A DNA stretch of 20,052 nucleotides from Hymenopellis radicata (taxonomy: Eukaryota; Basidiomycota; Agaricomycetes; Agaricales; Physalacriaceae): assembly GCA_015501595.1 (NCBI GenBank), contig JADNRX010000851.1, positions 1-20,052 on the forward strand, given 5' to 3'. Positions 1 through 10,700 of the stretch are shown here, one piece after another. The notes beneath the pieces were generated by a model, which searched no databases, was not told where the DNA came from, and worked only from the letters and a program-made list of their open reading frames with translations. How positions within the stretch are numbered: position 1 is the stretch's first letter; each line of letters starts with the position of its first letter. Position numbers and translations under genes: made by a program.

Positions 1-70
1 CTTGTCCGTTCTCGTTATCGACTTGCAAGCTATATGTATCTCCCTAATGTTGTATGAGATCAAACAATAA

Positions 71-2750
71 TTAATTTAAAAAAGAACCAACCGTTATTAC
101 ATGACCTACAATTCGCTGTCTCTTGGATGGTCCGGCGGCGGGAGGGGGTGAGAGCGAGCGCTTTGGTGCAGGTATAACCTTTGGCGGCATATAGACCAGA
201 AGCTGATGGGTATAGAGGAACAGTGTATAGGTTTCGCATAAGCGCTTGTGCCATTCGCCGACAGCTCGACGTATCGTCATCTCCTCCCATGACATATCAG
301 CCAACGTCAACTCTCCACTTAAGCGTGCCAGATACTTCATGTCTACAGCATCGACCGCCTCCTTTAAAGATGGAGCAGGAAGACCTGTAACAAGGGCCGC
401 ATTAGTCTCACGATAGACGCTCTCCACAATGAGGCGCTTCAGTCTGTGCACACGTGTCCCCATGAGGTGCTCCCCATCGGGAACGAATGATTGGATGTAC
501 TGCATCCTGGCGGTCGTTAACCATGCGTTCCGAACCCAACGTCTGGTGTTAGACGCAGTGGTACTTGGCGATGAAACCCCTTCGATGTTGTATACCCTAC
601 AAAGACGTTTCGATTCGCCGGACCGGCTGTCTTCCACACCCCACGTATGTCCTTCAAATTCGCGTTCTGCTTAAACGCCTGCTTGATGTTTTGAATTATG
701 CCCGGCTTTTCGCCACTATGAAGATCGTGCCCAGAAAAATGCGCCCAGCTGATGACCAGATCTAAGGATCCGACATATATGCCAGATCGAGCATAGAGAA
801 AGCCGCCGGCGTAACAGGCGTCCCGTATGGCCTTGTTAAGACGGAAGGTAAACGTGCACTCGGTTTGAACATCAACAGCATCATTGCCATCGTTGTGAAT
901 TCTGCCCTGAAGGCGAGGGCTTTTAACGCGGCAATAATAGCGTCCACAAGGTCGTCGATTGAACTCCACTTATCCACAGAATCAGATCGATTGTGTTGAA
1001 CGGAGAGAGGGCTAGGACCGTATCCGCCCAAGCTGATGGCGTTGGAGTCGAGGTATTTGAATGACTGGCATTCGTACTCCAACCGATTGACACAGTAAGG
1101 GAAGATTTTGCGAAAGAACCAACGGATGTGGCGATGAAACTCCCAAAGAAGAGCTTTAGCTTCCGGCGTGGCATTGTTCTTAGTAGGATGATACCAGCCT
1201 TGACCCTCGCCCTTGAGCACAGTGCTGCCTATACTCGAGGAAATATTGCCGGTGAACAAGCCCGACCCATCGGCCTTATCATGCTCTTCCTCCGGTAGGT
1301 AGCCCAGCTCCTCTTCCTCACTCTCCTCAACATCTGCCGTCCCCTGCCCATCCCCAAAACGTGGCTCCGTAGCAGCGTTCCTCTGTGCTTTTCGAGCTGA
1401 TTGGTTCGAGCGATCATTAGGCTTCAGCGGCGTATCCGTCAGGCCTGTAAACGTGGATGTTCCCCAAACCAGCTCCAAAAAGCGGCCCACGTTCGTAAGC
1501 AACTGCTTATAATCATTTTCAGGCATGAGCCGCTTCAAGGAATCAAGCGTCTGATAGCAAACTATGCTGATGGGAAAACCCCGATACTCATTGGTGTCTA
1601 CTTCCACAGCGTAGACGACACCAGGAGTAGCCTCGATGCAGCCTCTAAGGGGATTGCGAACAAGCTGTCCTCCTTCAACCCGGTAACCTTCATTCACCGG
1701 CATCTCCATGTGTTTTTGTCTGTCCGTGTCCGCCACCTTATTAGCTGGATTGTACTTGGAGATATAGACAACACCTCCGAGGTACCGGGGATCGCCCACG
1801 TGGAGTTCGAAGGTTGATGCAGTTGGACGCACGAGATCTGGACGTGACGGAGGATGGGGCGGAACATCCGGCTTCAGAATGTGTGGAAGCATGCTCGTGT
1901 CAAGCACGCCATGCCGGAGGAGCTCTGCACGCCAATGGAGCTCAATCCCCGCAGTGTGGGGATGCAGCGGCTCTACTGGGTCGGCGCCGGTGATTGGCAT
2001 CGTGCCGTATCGCTTGTCCACTCGTGGCGCTATATCTTGCATGAGATGGGTATCAGTTGGCGGATTGAGAGTGCTTACGCGTATACACGAAACTTTGATC
2101 GACACCGGTTGTCTTATCCCGTGAGGCGCCTAACGCTAAGAAGCAAGTCAGCCGATGATTATATTAAATGTTCCTACAACATACGCGCAAAGTATAAGGT
2201 CCGCTCCTCACCCAAGTCGGTATTCGGATCTGTATCTACAGAGATGTCAAGAGCTAACCATGTGCAATCATCGTACCATGCTTACCAGTTTCGTACCAAC
2301 TCATGTTTAATGGCTTCGCGGGTTTGGTGGCAGCGTCAGCGTCATACGCTATGGTACTGTGTATATCGGGAGGCTCAGACGAATCAGGGCTAGACGATCG
2401 CCAATCGTCTTGCCCCTCCTCGGATTCCGTCCCCATTACAGAGCACAACGGCGACAACATCCCATAGTCTAATCAAGATGTCAGTGATACAGTTCGAGCG
2501 ACCATACATATACACGGACCTTCATATAGCGGCGTAGCAGGCAATGAAGACGGGTGCGACGGCAGTGGAAGCCAAACCAGCGGGCCATACGCAGGAGAAA
2601 TGTCGTCCAAGTCTATACTAGTATTGAAACACGGCATAAAACTTCATTTTTGCGGACATACCAATTATCAGAGGGCAGCAGATCGTCTAGCAGTGTCTTC
2701 AGTAAGACATTCTTCCGTAAGTTGACGATACTTACCTTCCATTTCGACAT
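71..2750 (-). CDS. Orphan nine-exon gene, 772 aa, function unknown
   Basis: I do not recognise this family. Hand splicing gives exons 2750-2736, 2696-2662, 2617-2520, 2468-2286, 2235-2185, 2135-2079, 2035-948, 906-624 and 579-71. All phases agree and the frame stays open to TAA. Most introns are 39-51 bases with good donors (gtaagt, gtatgt, gtaagc); those at 580-623 and 907-947 have weaker donors (gtccgg, gtggac). The first exon encodes only MSKWK. The N-terminal third is acidic and Ser/Pro-rich, suggesting disorder. An acidic run (EESEEEE, about residues 383-389) splits a folded-looking middle. A more compact C-terminal part contains YVGSLDLVISWAHFSGHDLH. Residues 756-759 (KRQR) near the C-terminus could be a nuclear localisation signal. 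No membrane segment or signal peptide is apparent. The start codon lies 48 bases from the satellite array at 2798, so the promoter probably sits within repeat DNA. The open, phase-consistent frame argues for a live gene. Confidence 0.75.
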
Positions 2751-2797
2751 CCATGTCTGTTGGGACCGCCGTGGTGAGGGTTCCGGTTCAAGAGGGC

Positions 2798-4185
2798 CAC
2801 GTGGCTAAGGAGTCGTCTCGATTTTGGCCCATGGGCCAAATTCGAGACGGCAAAGTGAACCGGCCCGGACCCCGACCTGCAGCAGCCTTACCTCGCTTTG
2901 GCCTCGCTCTGCACTTCTAAATTCGCCAGGGCATGCTCTGCTACCCTTTTATACGTCTATGAGTCGGAATCGGTTGCCAGTTTGACCGCGGGAAGCCCGG
3001 ATCTTGGATAACAACATCCTGCTCTCCATCCCCATCACCCACCTCGCATCCTGCGCCCACAAAAATTCGGATCAGCCCTTTCCTAGGGTTTTCGACACCC
3101 AGGAGTCCGAATCCGGCGTTCGTTTGACCGCGCGAGTCGTCGTTCCCGCGCTACGACGTCCTGTCCTGCATCCCCTCCCCAACATTGCCACTTTGGCCTC
3201 GCTCCAGGCCTCCTAAATTCGCGATTGCCGGCTGCCATACCGTTTTAGACGTCTGGGAGTCCGAATCCGCCGCCCACTTGGCCCCACAACGCCTCGATTC
3301 CGTGCTCCACCATCCTGCTCTCCATCCCCTATCCCCTACCGCTTTCATACCCATCCTGTGGCCCCAGATATTCGGATCGTCACTTTCCTGGGGTTTTCGA
3401 CACCCAGGAGTCCGAATCCGGTCGCCGATTGACCGCGCGAGTCGTCGTTCCCGCGCCCGGCGTCCTGTCCTGAATCTCTCCCCCATATTTCATCCTGCTA
3501 TAAATCCGCCCCCAGATATTCAAGTTATCGTTCTCCTGGGGTTTTCGACACCCAGGAGTCCGAATCCGGTCGCCGATTGACCGCGCAAGTCGTCGTTCTC
3601 GCACTACGACGTCCTGCTGGATCCCCTCCTCAACATTGCCACTTTTGCATCGCTCCAGGCCTTGTAAATTCGCGATGGCATCCTGTCCTACCGTTTTAGA
3701 CGTCTGTGAGTCGGAATCCGCCGCCCACTTGGCCCCACAAACGCCTCGATTCCGTGCTCCACCATCCTGCTCTCCATCCCCTATCCCCTACCGCTTTCAT
3801 ACCCATCCTGTGCCCCAGATATTCGGATCGTCACTTTCCTGGGGTTTTCGACACCCAGGAGTCCGAATCCGGTCGCCGATTGACGGCGCGAGTCGTCGTT
3901 CCCGCGCTCCGGCGTCCTGTCCTGGATCCCTCTCCATATTTCATTCCTGCTATAACTCCGCGCCCAGATATTCAGGTTATTGTTCTCCTGTGGTTTTCGA
4001 CACCCAGGAGTCCGAATCCGGTGCTCGTTTGGCGGCGCGAGCCCGCCTTCACACGCGACGACATCCTCTCCTCCATCTCTTCCCCATGCTATACCTCCGC
4101 CCTCAGATATTCAGGTTATTGTTCTCCTGGGGTTTTCGACACCCAGGAGTCCGAATCCGGTGCCCGTTCGGCGGCGCGAGCAGAC
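2798..4185. repeat. Satellite-like tandem array 1 (about nine ~150-bp monomers)
   Basis: The core GAGTCC(G)AATCCG recurs at 2961, 3103, 3257, 3408, 3556, 3708, 3859, 4008 and 4147, a period of 139-154 bases. Most monomers also share TTTTCGACACCCAGGAG, CCAGATATTC(A/G)GG and GACGTCCTGTCCT blocks. Two monomer types are visible: one with the TTTTCGACACCCAGGAG block, and one with CCGTTTTAGACGTCT before the core. The array opens with CACGTGGC followed by a 40-base imperfect palindrome. Its 3' end fades near 4185, with a decayed monomer traceable to about 4260. Long open frames in several phases are compositional by-products, because the same DNA repeats in different frames. The array separates the 772-aa gene from the 3' end of the next gene. 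Confidence 0.93.
2812..2851. repeat. 40-base imperfect palindrome opening array 1
   Basis: The centre TTTGGCCCATGGGCCAAA (2823-2840) is a perfect 18-base palindrome. Pairing extends outward to 2812/2851, with 18 of 20 base pairs matching (mismatches at 2822/2841 and 2813/2850). The same block opens arrays 2 and 3 with increasing decay. Confidence 0.85.
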
Positions 4186-4338
4186 AATGTCCTCCAAACA
4201 CTCGGACTACCTCTGCCCGCCGAGGTACTATTACCTACTATTTTAGATGTTCGAGAGTCTGCTTACTGCACTGCCCAGCCATGTATACCCGTAGTATCTT
4301 AGGGTTTTATAAAGTCGCAATGTAGCATCATCGGTAAA

Positions 4339-7300
4339 TCAATTCGCCATATCCTCTCCTAAATTCTTAACGCGTTCTTGGCTTCTTGCTCTGCTTTTCT
4401 CCACCGGTGCTCTGTCTTTTAGAACCCAATACCCCTCTACTATGCTCTCCCAATTCTGTTGCCATTCGTTCTGTGAATCGGTTCCAATGCGTGTTCCGCT
4501 CGCTTGGCTTTGTAGAGCTCTCTATCCATTGGCCTGCCTTCTTCGTCTCTGCAATTGCCCAAACCTCGTTGCAGGTACGTTTCATCAAATAAGGGATCCT
4601 TGATTTTCTCGTTACGTATATGCTTCATTTTGAAGAGACCCTGTAAGACTTCTTAAGCGTGTTCTATGTCAGATGCGGCTCACTTACTGCATTGATATAA
4701 TTCAATCCTTGAGCGATGGTCTCATCTAACACCTGATACTCCGCTGTTTCGCCTAGATCATCCACAGCGTCAAAGCAATAATTCGCTGCTTCCGACTTCT
4801 CGAGAATAGTGCGTATATGATGAAAGCTCTTCGAAATGGCCAAGTCGTCCTGGAAGTGTTTGTTGATCTCCAAAGCTAGGCGATCATGAGCCTCTGTATT
4901 CACATCATCCCACCCCTCTGGTCCCTTCTCCATTGGATACCAACTGATTGGCTCCTGCGTTCTTCCTCCAGCGGCAATTTTCAACCATTCATGACGAAAG
5001 CGATATATGGCTGGTTCACTGAACGCGCGGTTCCACCACTGTAGACGGCCAAGAACATGAAAGATATCCCGAATAAGCTCCTTCGTTGACGACCTACTAC
5101 CAAGCTCCGCCATGCAGACTCGGAGTTTGTCAGCATTGCCCACACAATCTCCATATACTCAGCTTCGTTTTCTGAGAGCGAATGGGTATCGATAATCTTG
5201 TGCATCGTTAACTGGTCCATGGTCTTTTGCAGGTGTCGTATCTGTGCCCTTCACCCATTGCTCTACAAACATCCTCGATACACCCAATAAGAGTGGCCAC
5301 GTTTGTTCTAGACATCCGACAAGCGTAATCGCCGCACTTGTCATAACGCGACACGTTTTCCGAGGCCATACGTTGTTCTATGCTGCTGTGCTAGAGCCAT
5401 CAAGTGTTGAAACCCTGCATGACGATTCTGCAAGAAGACACTTGAGCGTCTCCATGGAATGTCGTCACAATCTGCAGAGTCTTCAAACGTGAAGCGCGAG
5501 TATTTGTTATTCATCCCAACAACACCGTGGCCGAGTCGCATGTCATCAATACAGACAACTGTGCGAAACTCCTCGGCTCCGGTGATCTGTAGGCTCTGTT
5601 AAGAAGGGTTGACATCCGCATAACATATACGCACTGCAGTCCACGCCTCTTTCCATGACGCCACTTCGTTAGAATCCTTTTCGTTTCGCGGTGTAAACAG
5701 CAGAAGCAGATCCTTCATGACTGATGGCGTCAGAAGTGGCAGAGCGAGGGGTCCGGACATGACATTCTTCGTATGCTGCAGCATTTTACTCCGGTATATG
5801 TATGTCATCGCTTTAAGCATGTTTTGAACCTCCCTTTCATCTACCGAAGCATCGGAGGTCGCAATTTCAGCCATTTCGTTTCGATTGCCGTGAAATAATC
5901 GTTCAGCAGGGCTTGCCAGGAGTTCCACCGTACGGGTGACGCTTTTTTGTGCGCCGAACAACTGCAGAAAGGACTGGCTCCAATACATGAACGATAGATC
6001 TTGTCGGCTTCGTTCATCAGAACAGGTGGGATATCCTCAACTTTTCGTGACCACCCTTCATTGAACGTCGTATAGAGTGCTAGTTGCTTATCCTTTGCAA
6101 GGGCTATGTGCTCGTCATGTGAAGGAAGGAGCTCCACCTGCGGACTGCTAATCCAAGCAAGCTGACGGTACGCCGCTACAATTACGGGGCTCCAGACCTA
6201 AGCATATTCAGTAGGGTATGAACAAGTAGGAGTGATCATCACCTACACCTTCCGAATGTGATGCGACATAGCGCAAGTGGGTCATCACCATCCAAACATC
6301 TGGCTCTGCCCACATCCACTCTAAATCGCTCAACAAGGCGAGCGTGCGCACGAGCCGAGGATTGTCCAAGACCTCCTTGAAGCGGAATTTTGACTGTAGT
6401 CACTGATCTGTGTCCGGAATAGGCGAAGCTTGGTATCAAACTCTTCTCGAGCACATTCGTTTAAGTGATGGATCATCGTAAGAATCTTGTTCGCATCTGT
6501 ATCCGGTTTGACAAATAATCGCTTGTTGCCAACTAGGCGAATGATCTGCTCGCTTGCGTTATCATCCTCCATAATGCCATCTGACACAGTTAGAGGATTC
6601 AAGTCAGAGACGGAGATTAATAACTGACCTCGATCGTACACGTCTGTAATCCAATAGGCCTTCTCTTCAAGCTTCTTTTCCAGCTTTGCCTTACTGACCC
6701 TCATTGTTCTGACTAGATTATGATTGTTTCGAGGTTGCGTATGATCTGCTCCGCGTTCCTGATTCTCTTCTGTAGAGGTTGGATAACCTTTGACCGCATC
6801 ATGAGACATCGGTGGAGACCGTCGATGAGGGAAGGGGGTGAATGTCCAGCCGTCCACTGAATGCGCGAATAGATGCATGTTGGTCTTGCTGTGCGAGATT
6901 GTTCGATATCATATCTCGTGTGCATAATACCGTAAGCGCCTCCTTTGGACTTTCGTTGAGAATCGTTCGACCATAGTCTGTCTTCTGAAAGAATGTGCTC
7001 AATGCTGCTGGCTGTGGCTTTCGCTTGTTGAATTCGTTTCAAGCACTGGCTGACGAAGATCAAGCATTCCCGACTCCGATGAGATTCTTGCGTAAATGGA
7101 CTTGCACGTGCTTAACACTGTCCTCCTGCATTTTGTTCAAGGCACTCTCCCAGCCATCTTCTTCGTCAATCTGGGATAGTAAGGTTAACCAACTAAGGCG
7201 ATGAAGGCCGCTCGCCTGTGCTAGAAAGCGCTGTACAGCGCGCATATCCTATAACCTATATTAGTTGTACGCTTCATATCATCGTTACGCCCACCTTTGC

Positions 7301-7396
7301 TTGAGCGTTCCCCGATGACTGTCGTATATTTATATAAGTACAATTTATCAGAGGGAAAAAGTCGCAAACCTGAGGTGAGTTCATAGTGTCATCCAT
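4339..7396 (-). CDS. Orphan multi-exon gene, frame breaks, possibly decaying
   Basis: Unrecognised protein of roughly 800 aa. Exons supported by phase: 7396-7370, 7318-7295, 7248 onward, 7011-6808, 6758-6629, 6580 onward to 6247, 6197-6024, 5973-5635, 5595-5372, 5336 onward, 5223-5101, 5038-4688 and 4640 onward. Introns at 4641-4687, 5596-5634, 6198-6246, 6581-6628 and 7319-7369 have good donor, branch and acceptor sites. Three places do not resolve with canonical introns: 7080-7011, about 6410-6395, and the last exon, where three frames compete. In that exon the tail containing NWESIVEGYWVLKDR, ending at 4339, looks most protein-like. Other possible stops are 4367 and 4440. The protein seems soluble and helical, with many Glu, Lys and Trp residues and no membrane segment. 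It lies on the same strand as the recombinase-helicase gene, 356 bases downstream of its stop codon. The breaks may be real decay, assembly indels or missed introns. Confidence 0.65.
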
Positions 7397-7408
7397 TGTC
7401 TCTGGAAT

Positions 7409-7429
7409 ATGGTCACCCAGGGTGACCAT
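7409..7429. promoter_or_regulatory. Perfect 21-base palindrome upstream of the 7396 start
   Basis: TGGTCACCCAGGGTGACCA, plus one more paired base on each side, gives 10-base perfect arms around a single central A. It ends 12 bases before the ATG of the minus-strand gene, so it lies in the promoter or leader. Related half-sites recur at 9201, 12632, 13986 and 14543. A dimeric DNA-binding protein site or a recombinase site is possible, but the function is inferred only. Confidence 0.5.
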
Positions 7430-7752
7430 TTCCCCCGATGCGTGCGCCTAAACAGTCAGCCCGTACGTGAAAATCTGCACAAGATACACATACCGGTGAG
7501 GATGGCGGTGAGGATGACACTGGACGTAGATAACTCTGTAACATTGTGTAAGGTGATATTAGGCCAATACAGACTAACTGACGATGTTGGGATGTTTCTT
7601 GACTGGGGCTGCTGGTACCGCCGGTGCAGGTCTACGTCCCATATGAGGGGGAAAGGAAGCAAGAAACGCAAAAAGTGAATTTTTGTTCAGCTTTATACTT
7701 ACTACGGATGAAAATACAGGCACATATCAGCGGATATAACAAATTATCTATA
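7430..7752. other. Intergenic spacer, no confident gene
   Basis: This spacer lies between the two co-oriented minus-strand genes. A minus-strand open frame at 7671-7456 could be joined to the upstream gene through a gtgagt donor at 7829. I did not use it, because the uninterrupted frame ending at 7753 gives a C-terminus resembling the family pattern as I remember it. Otherwise I see nothing here. Confidence 0.5.
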
Positions 7753-10700
7753 TCAAATTCGGGATACCGGCTCCATGAACCTCAGAACAAACCAAACAAA
7801 CACAGCCACCATATTGGTCGGGTACTCACTGCTTGTTTTACCCATAAGAAAGTTGATAAACTCGTCAAGGGAGTTCCAATGTTGACTAAACTCCTCCTCT
7901 GCCTCCGTTTTCACCTTCATGAATACGATAAAGGCAGATAGAGCAATGAGATCGGGATGAGGACAGCGACCGGCACCAAAGGTGGGATGGAAGCAGTCAT
8001 GAGGCCCATTCGGAAAGTGGCACTTGTAGCAGACCTTGGTTGGCATGCGCTTTGGATAGGTGAGTGATTTTCGAAAGGCGTCCAGAAAAATGTCTCGAAA
8101 GGTTCGATAGCCCGATTCAGGCGGACATGGTGAGTTTAAGGAGGGACACTGCATCGCATCATGACGATTGACCAACTCTCGCGTGTTGCTACAACAGGGA
8201 CATGTAGAGCCACTCAACGCTACAGCACGTTTCAAGTCGACGACCCATTGGGGTTCGCGCCTATTGATAGTTTGCTGTTCCTTGACTTTAGCAAACGCAG
8301 TGTCGATAGCTGTTGCATTTGGGAATGTAGGCATGGCGCTCTGTGCTGCTGGTCCTCTTCCAGGCAGGAGGGCACTTGCAGAAAGAGCTGAAGACATATG
8401 TACGCGCTGGCCACGCTGCATTTCGGCTCTAATCATGAAGGGTAGCGTAGACGACTTCTGTTGGGGTAGCGTATGCGAGTTCTGTGGGAGTAGCGTAGGC
8501 GACCTCTGTGGGAGTAGCGTAGGCGACCTCTGTGGGAGTAGGATAGATGACCTCTGTGGGGATAGCGTAGGCGACTTCTGTGGGGATAGCGTCTCGATCA
8601 CTGATGTTCCGGCAACTTTTGCGAGTCGACAAAGATCACAGAGTTGACAGTTTGGCACGTCCTGAAAAGGTTCAATTAATGTACTCTATACTGAATGACG
8701 ACCAACCTTGCATGCTATCTGCACACCATCATTCACCGTATTCAAGTACAGTCGACGACATGGATCTTTGGCTTCACCATACCGATTCATTTCGGTACGG
8801 CAAGCGGTATCAGGACCATCATCCTTCTTCATCCACGTATTGTCGCCTGTATATAGCAACACGGACTTGGCCGGCTGGTGATCTCGTCCTCCTCGCCCAA
8901 CTTCCTGAATAAAGTCTATCATGCTCCCCGGCGTTCCGGCATGCAACACTAGACGTATATGTGGATAGTCGTTTCCAGCGCTGAATGCACTTGTACAAAT
9001 CATAGTTTTATGTGTTCCAGACCGCCATAACGTCTCGATTCGGTGTCTCTCCTCTCTTGTCATATCCTCATCACCGTGATAGAGGTTGCAGCCTAGCTTT
9101 GTCGCCAATTCCCTCCCAATATGCTTGCTATGCACGAAGACCAGGGTCCGGTCACGCGGCCCATAGTTCCGCTCCTCCCTCTTTACGAGTTCGCTCACCT
9201 GGGTGACCAAATCCAGATGCCAGACTGCCGTTACGCTATACTGAAGCTCTGGTCGATCGGTAGTGCAGCGTGTTGATAGATATGATGTTGTCAGTCCCCA
9301 GAGCTTGGCCAATGTTTGTTCTAGATGAGGAGGGACAGTAGCCGACAGCACAACTAGAGGAACGGGAATGCAGCGTATGCTCGAAGGATTAACAAGCTCT
9401 GGTCGAAAGCCCAAATTGGTTAACCCATAATGGCCTTCGTCAACTACGTAGCGTGCTACGCCGAGGGTGGTATACCAGTCCTTTACACGAGCCTGGAAGT
9501 GCGAACTCTGCGCTTGATTGATTGTCGTAAGAATGATACGTGTATCGGGCGGAAGGCCGCTAGGGCCATGGGGGGCATATGTGTAGAACGGAACTTTCAT
9601 AGCTGTCATGCGTCGTTCCAGGTCCTGTAGAATGGATACCAGCATGACAACCACGATCGTGTATTCTGTTTCCTTCATAGCTGGTATAAGCGGGACTAGC
9701 GTCTTCCCACTACCGGTGGGCATGACTACAAGTACATCGTCTTGTCGCTGAGCAACTTGCAAGATAGCCTCGATCTGTGCGCTGCTTGTCCAGTCGGCGT
9801 CTGGAGTCATCAGCAGTTTCCGCAGTGTTTTCAGATACACGTCGCGTCCCATGTCCGTTCTGGGTACTGCTGCTGACGATGTAGAAATCTCCACGTATTC
9901 AAGCTCTAATCTCTATTTGTCAGGCATGTTCGATATATTCCATAGCTGCTTACCTTCATCGGGGGTGTCATTGTCCTCAACTAAGGTACCTCGTAACTTT
10001 GTCTGAACTGGAATGATGGATTAGCCGTTATCCTCTGAACGTCACTTCGACTTACGATCATCTAATTTCTTCTCAATCATCGGCCACAATATCTCAGCGA
10101 CCTCCTTTGCCATACTCGATCGAGAACCAGATGATGGCGCACATATTTTGCCACTCTTCAAGAGCGACTCAAATACGCCATGTCGAGCATCTTCGTAGGC
10201 CAGCCGAACGCCACTTGGGACCACTTTGGCGACAATCTGATACTGAACGCTGATGTCACAAAAGACTTGTAGGTCGTGGGCATTGGCACCATGTACGCCA
10301 TCGGAGCTCTGCGCATAAAGGCGGCTTTCGATTGCATGCGAGTGCCCAGCCTGTGCAGCAGATGAGATATCGATATAATCAAGCTCGCCCTGCTGCCGAA
10401 GCAGATCTCGACAAAGGTGTTGCTGAAAAGCAATGCTAACGTGCCGCCAGCTTTGGACAGTCAGTCCAACACCAAGGAAGCGCGTTGTATACTCCCTGAT
10501 GAGGGATGACAGATCATCGGTAGTGAACAGACGATCAAAGGAAATGAAGAGGTGGCTTCGATACTGGTTCAACGCCTTCAGGTGTTCCTTGCTTTGCGTA
10601 CAGAAGATCTGTGTCGCAGCAAATTGGACAAAGGGATGGATGTAGACCAGGTACCGAGTTAATACGTCTGTGGTCACGGCGTCTAGTGCGTGAACGACAA

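Noticed and set aside
1401..2393. Plus-strand frames of 138 and 179 aa
   Set aside because: They are antisense to the well-supported exon 2035-948 and neighbouring exons of the 772-aa gene.
4290..4305. TTAGGGTTTT near 4296 as telomeric repeat
   Set aside because: A single occurrence, not a tandem TTAGGG tract.
3004..4325. Long plus- and minus-strand open frames in array 1 (up to 229 aa) with repeated WGFRHPGVRIR or FDTQESESG blocks
   Set aside because: The same DNA monomer is open in several frames and both strands, and the peptides change frame between monomers. This is a product of the repeat, not a gene.
7574..7829. Alternative C-terminal exons of the recombinase-helicase via a gtgagt donor at 7829
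   Set aside because: They are possible by splice signals, but the uninterrupted frame to 7753 gives a C-terminus that better fits what I recall of the family.
8168..8647. Plus-strand frame of 159 aa with Gly/Ser/Cys-rich repeats
   Set aside because: It is the antisense reading of the SPTLLPQR minisatellite in the helicase exon.
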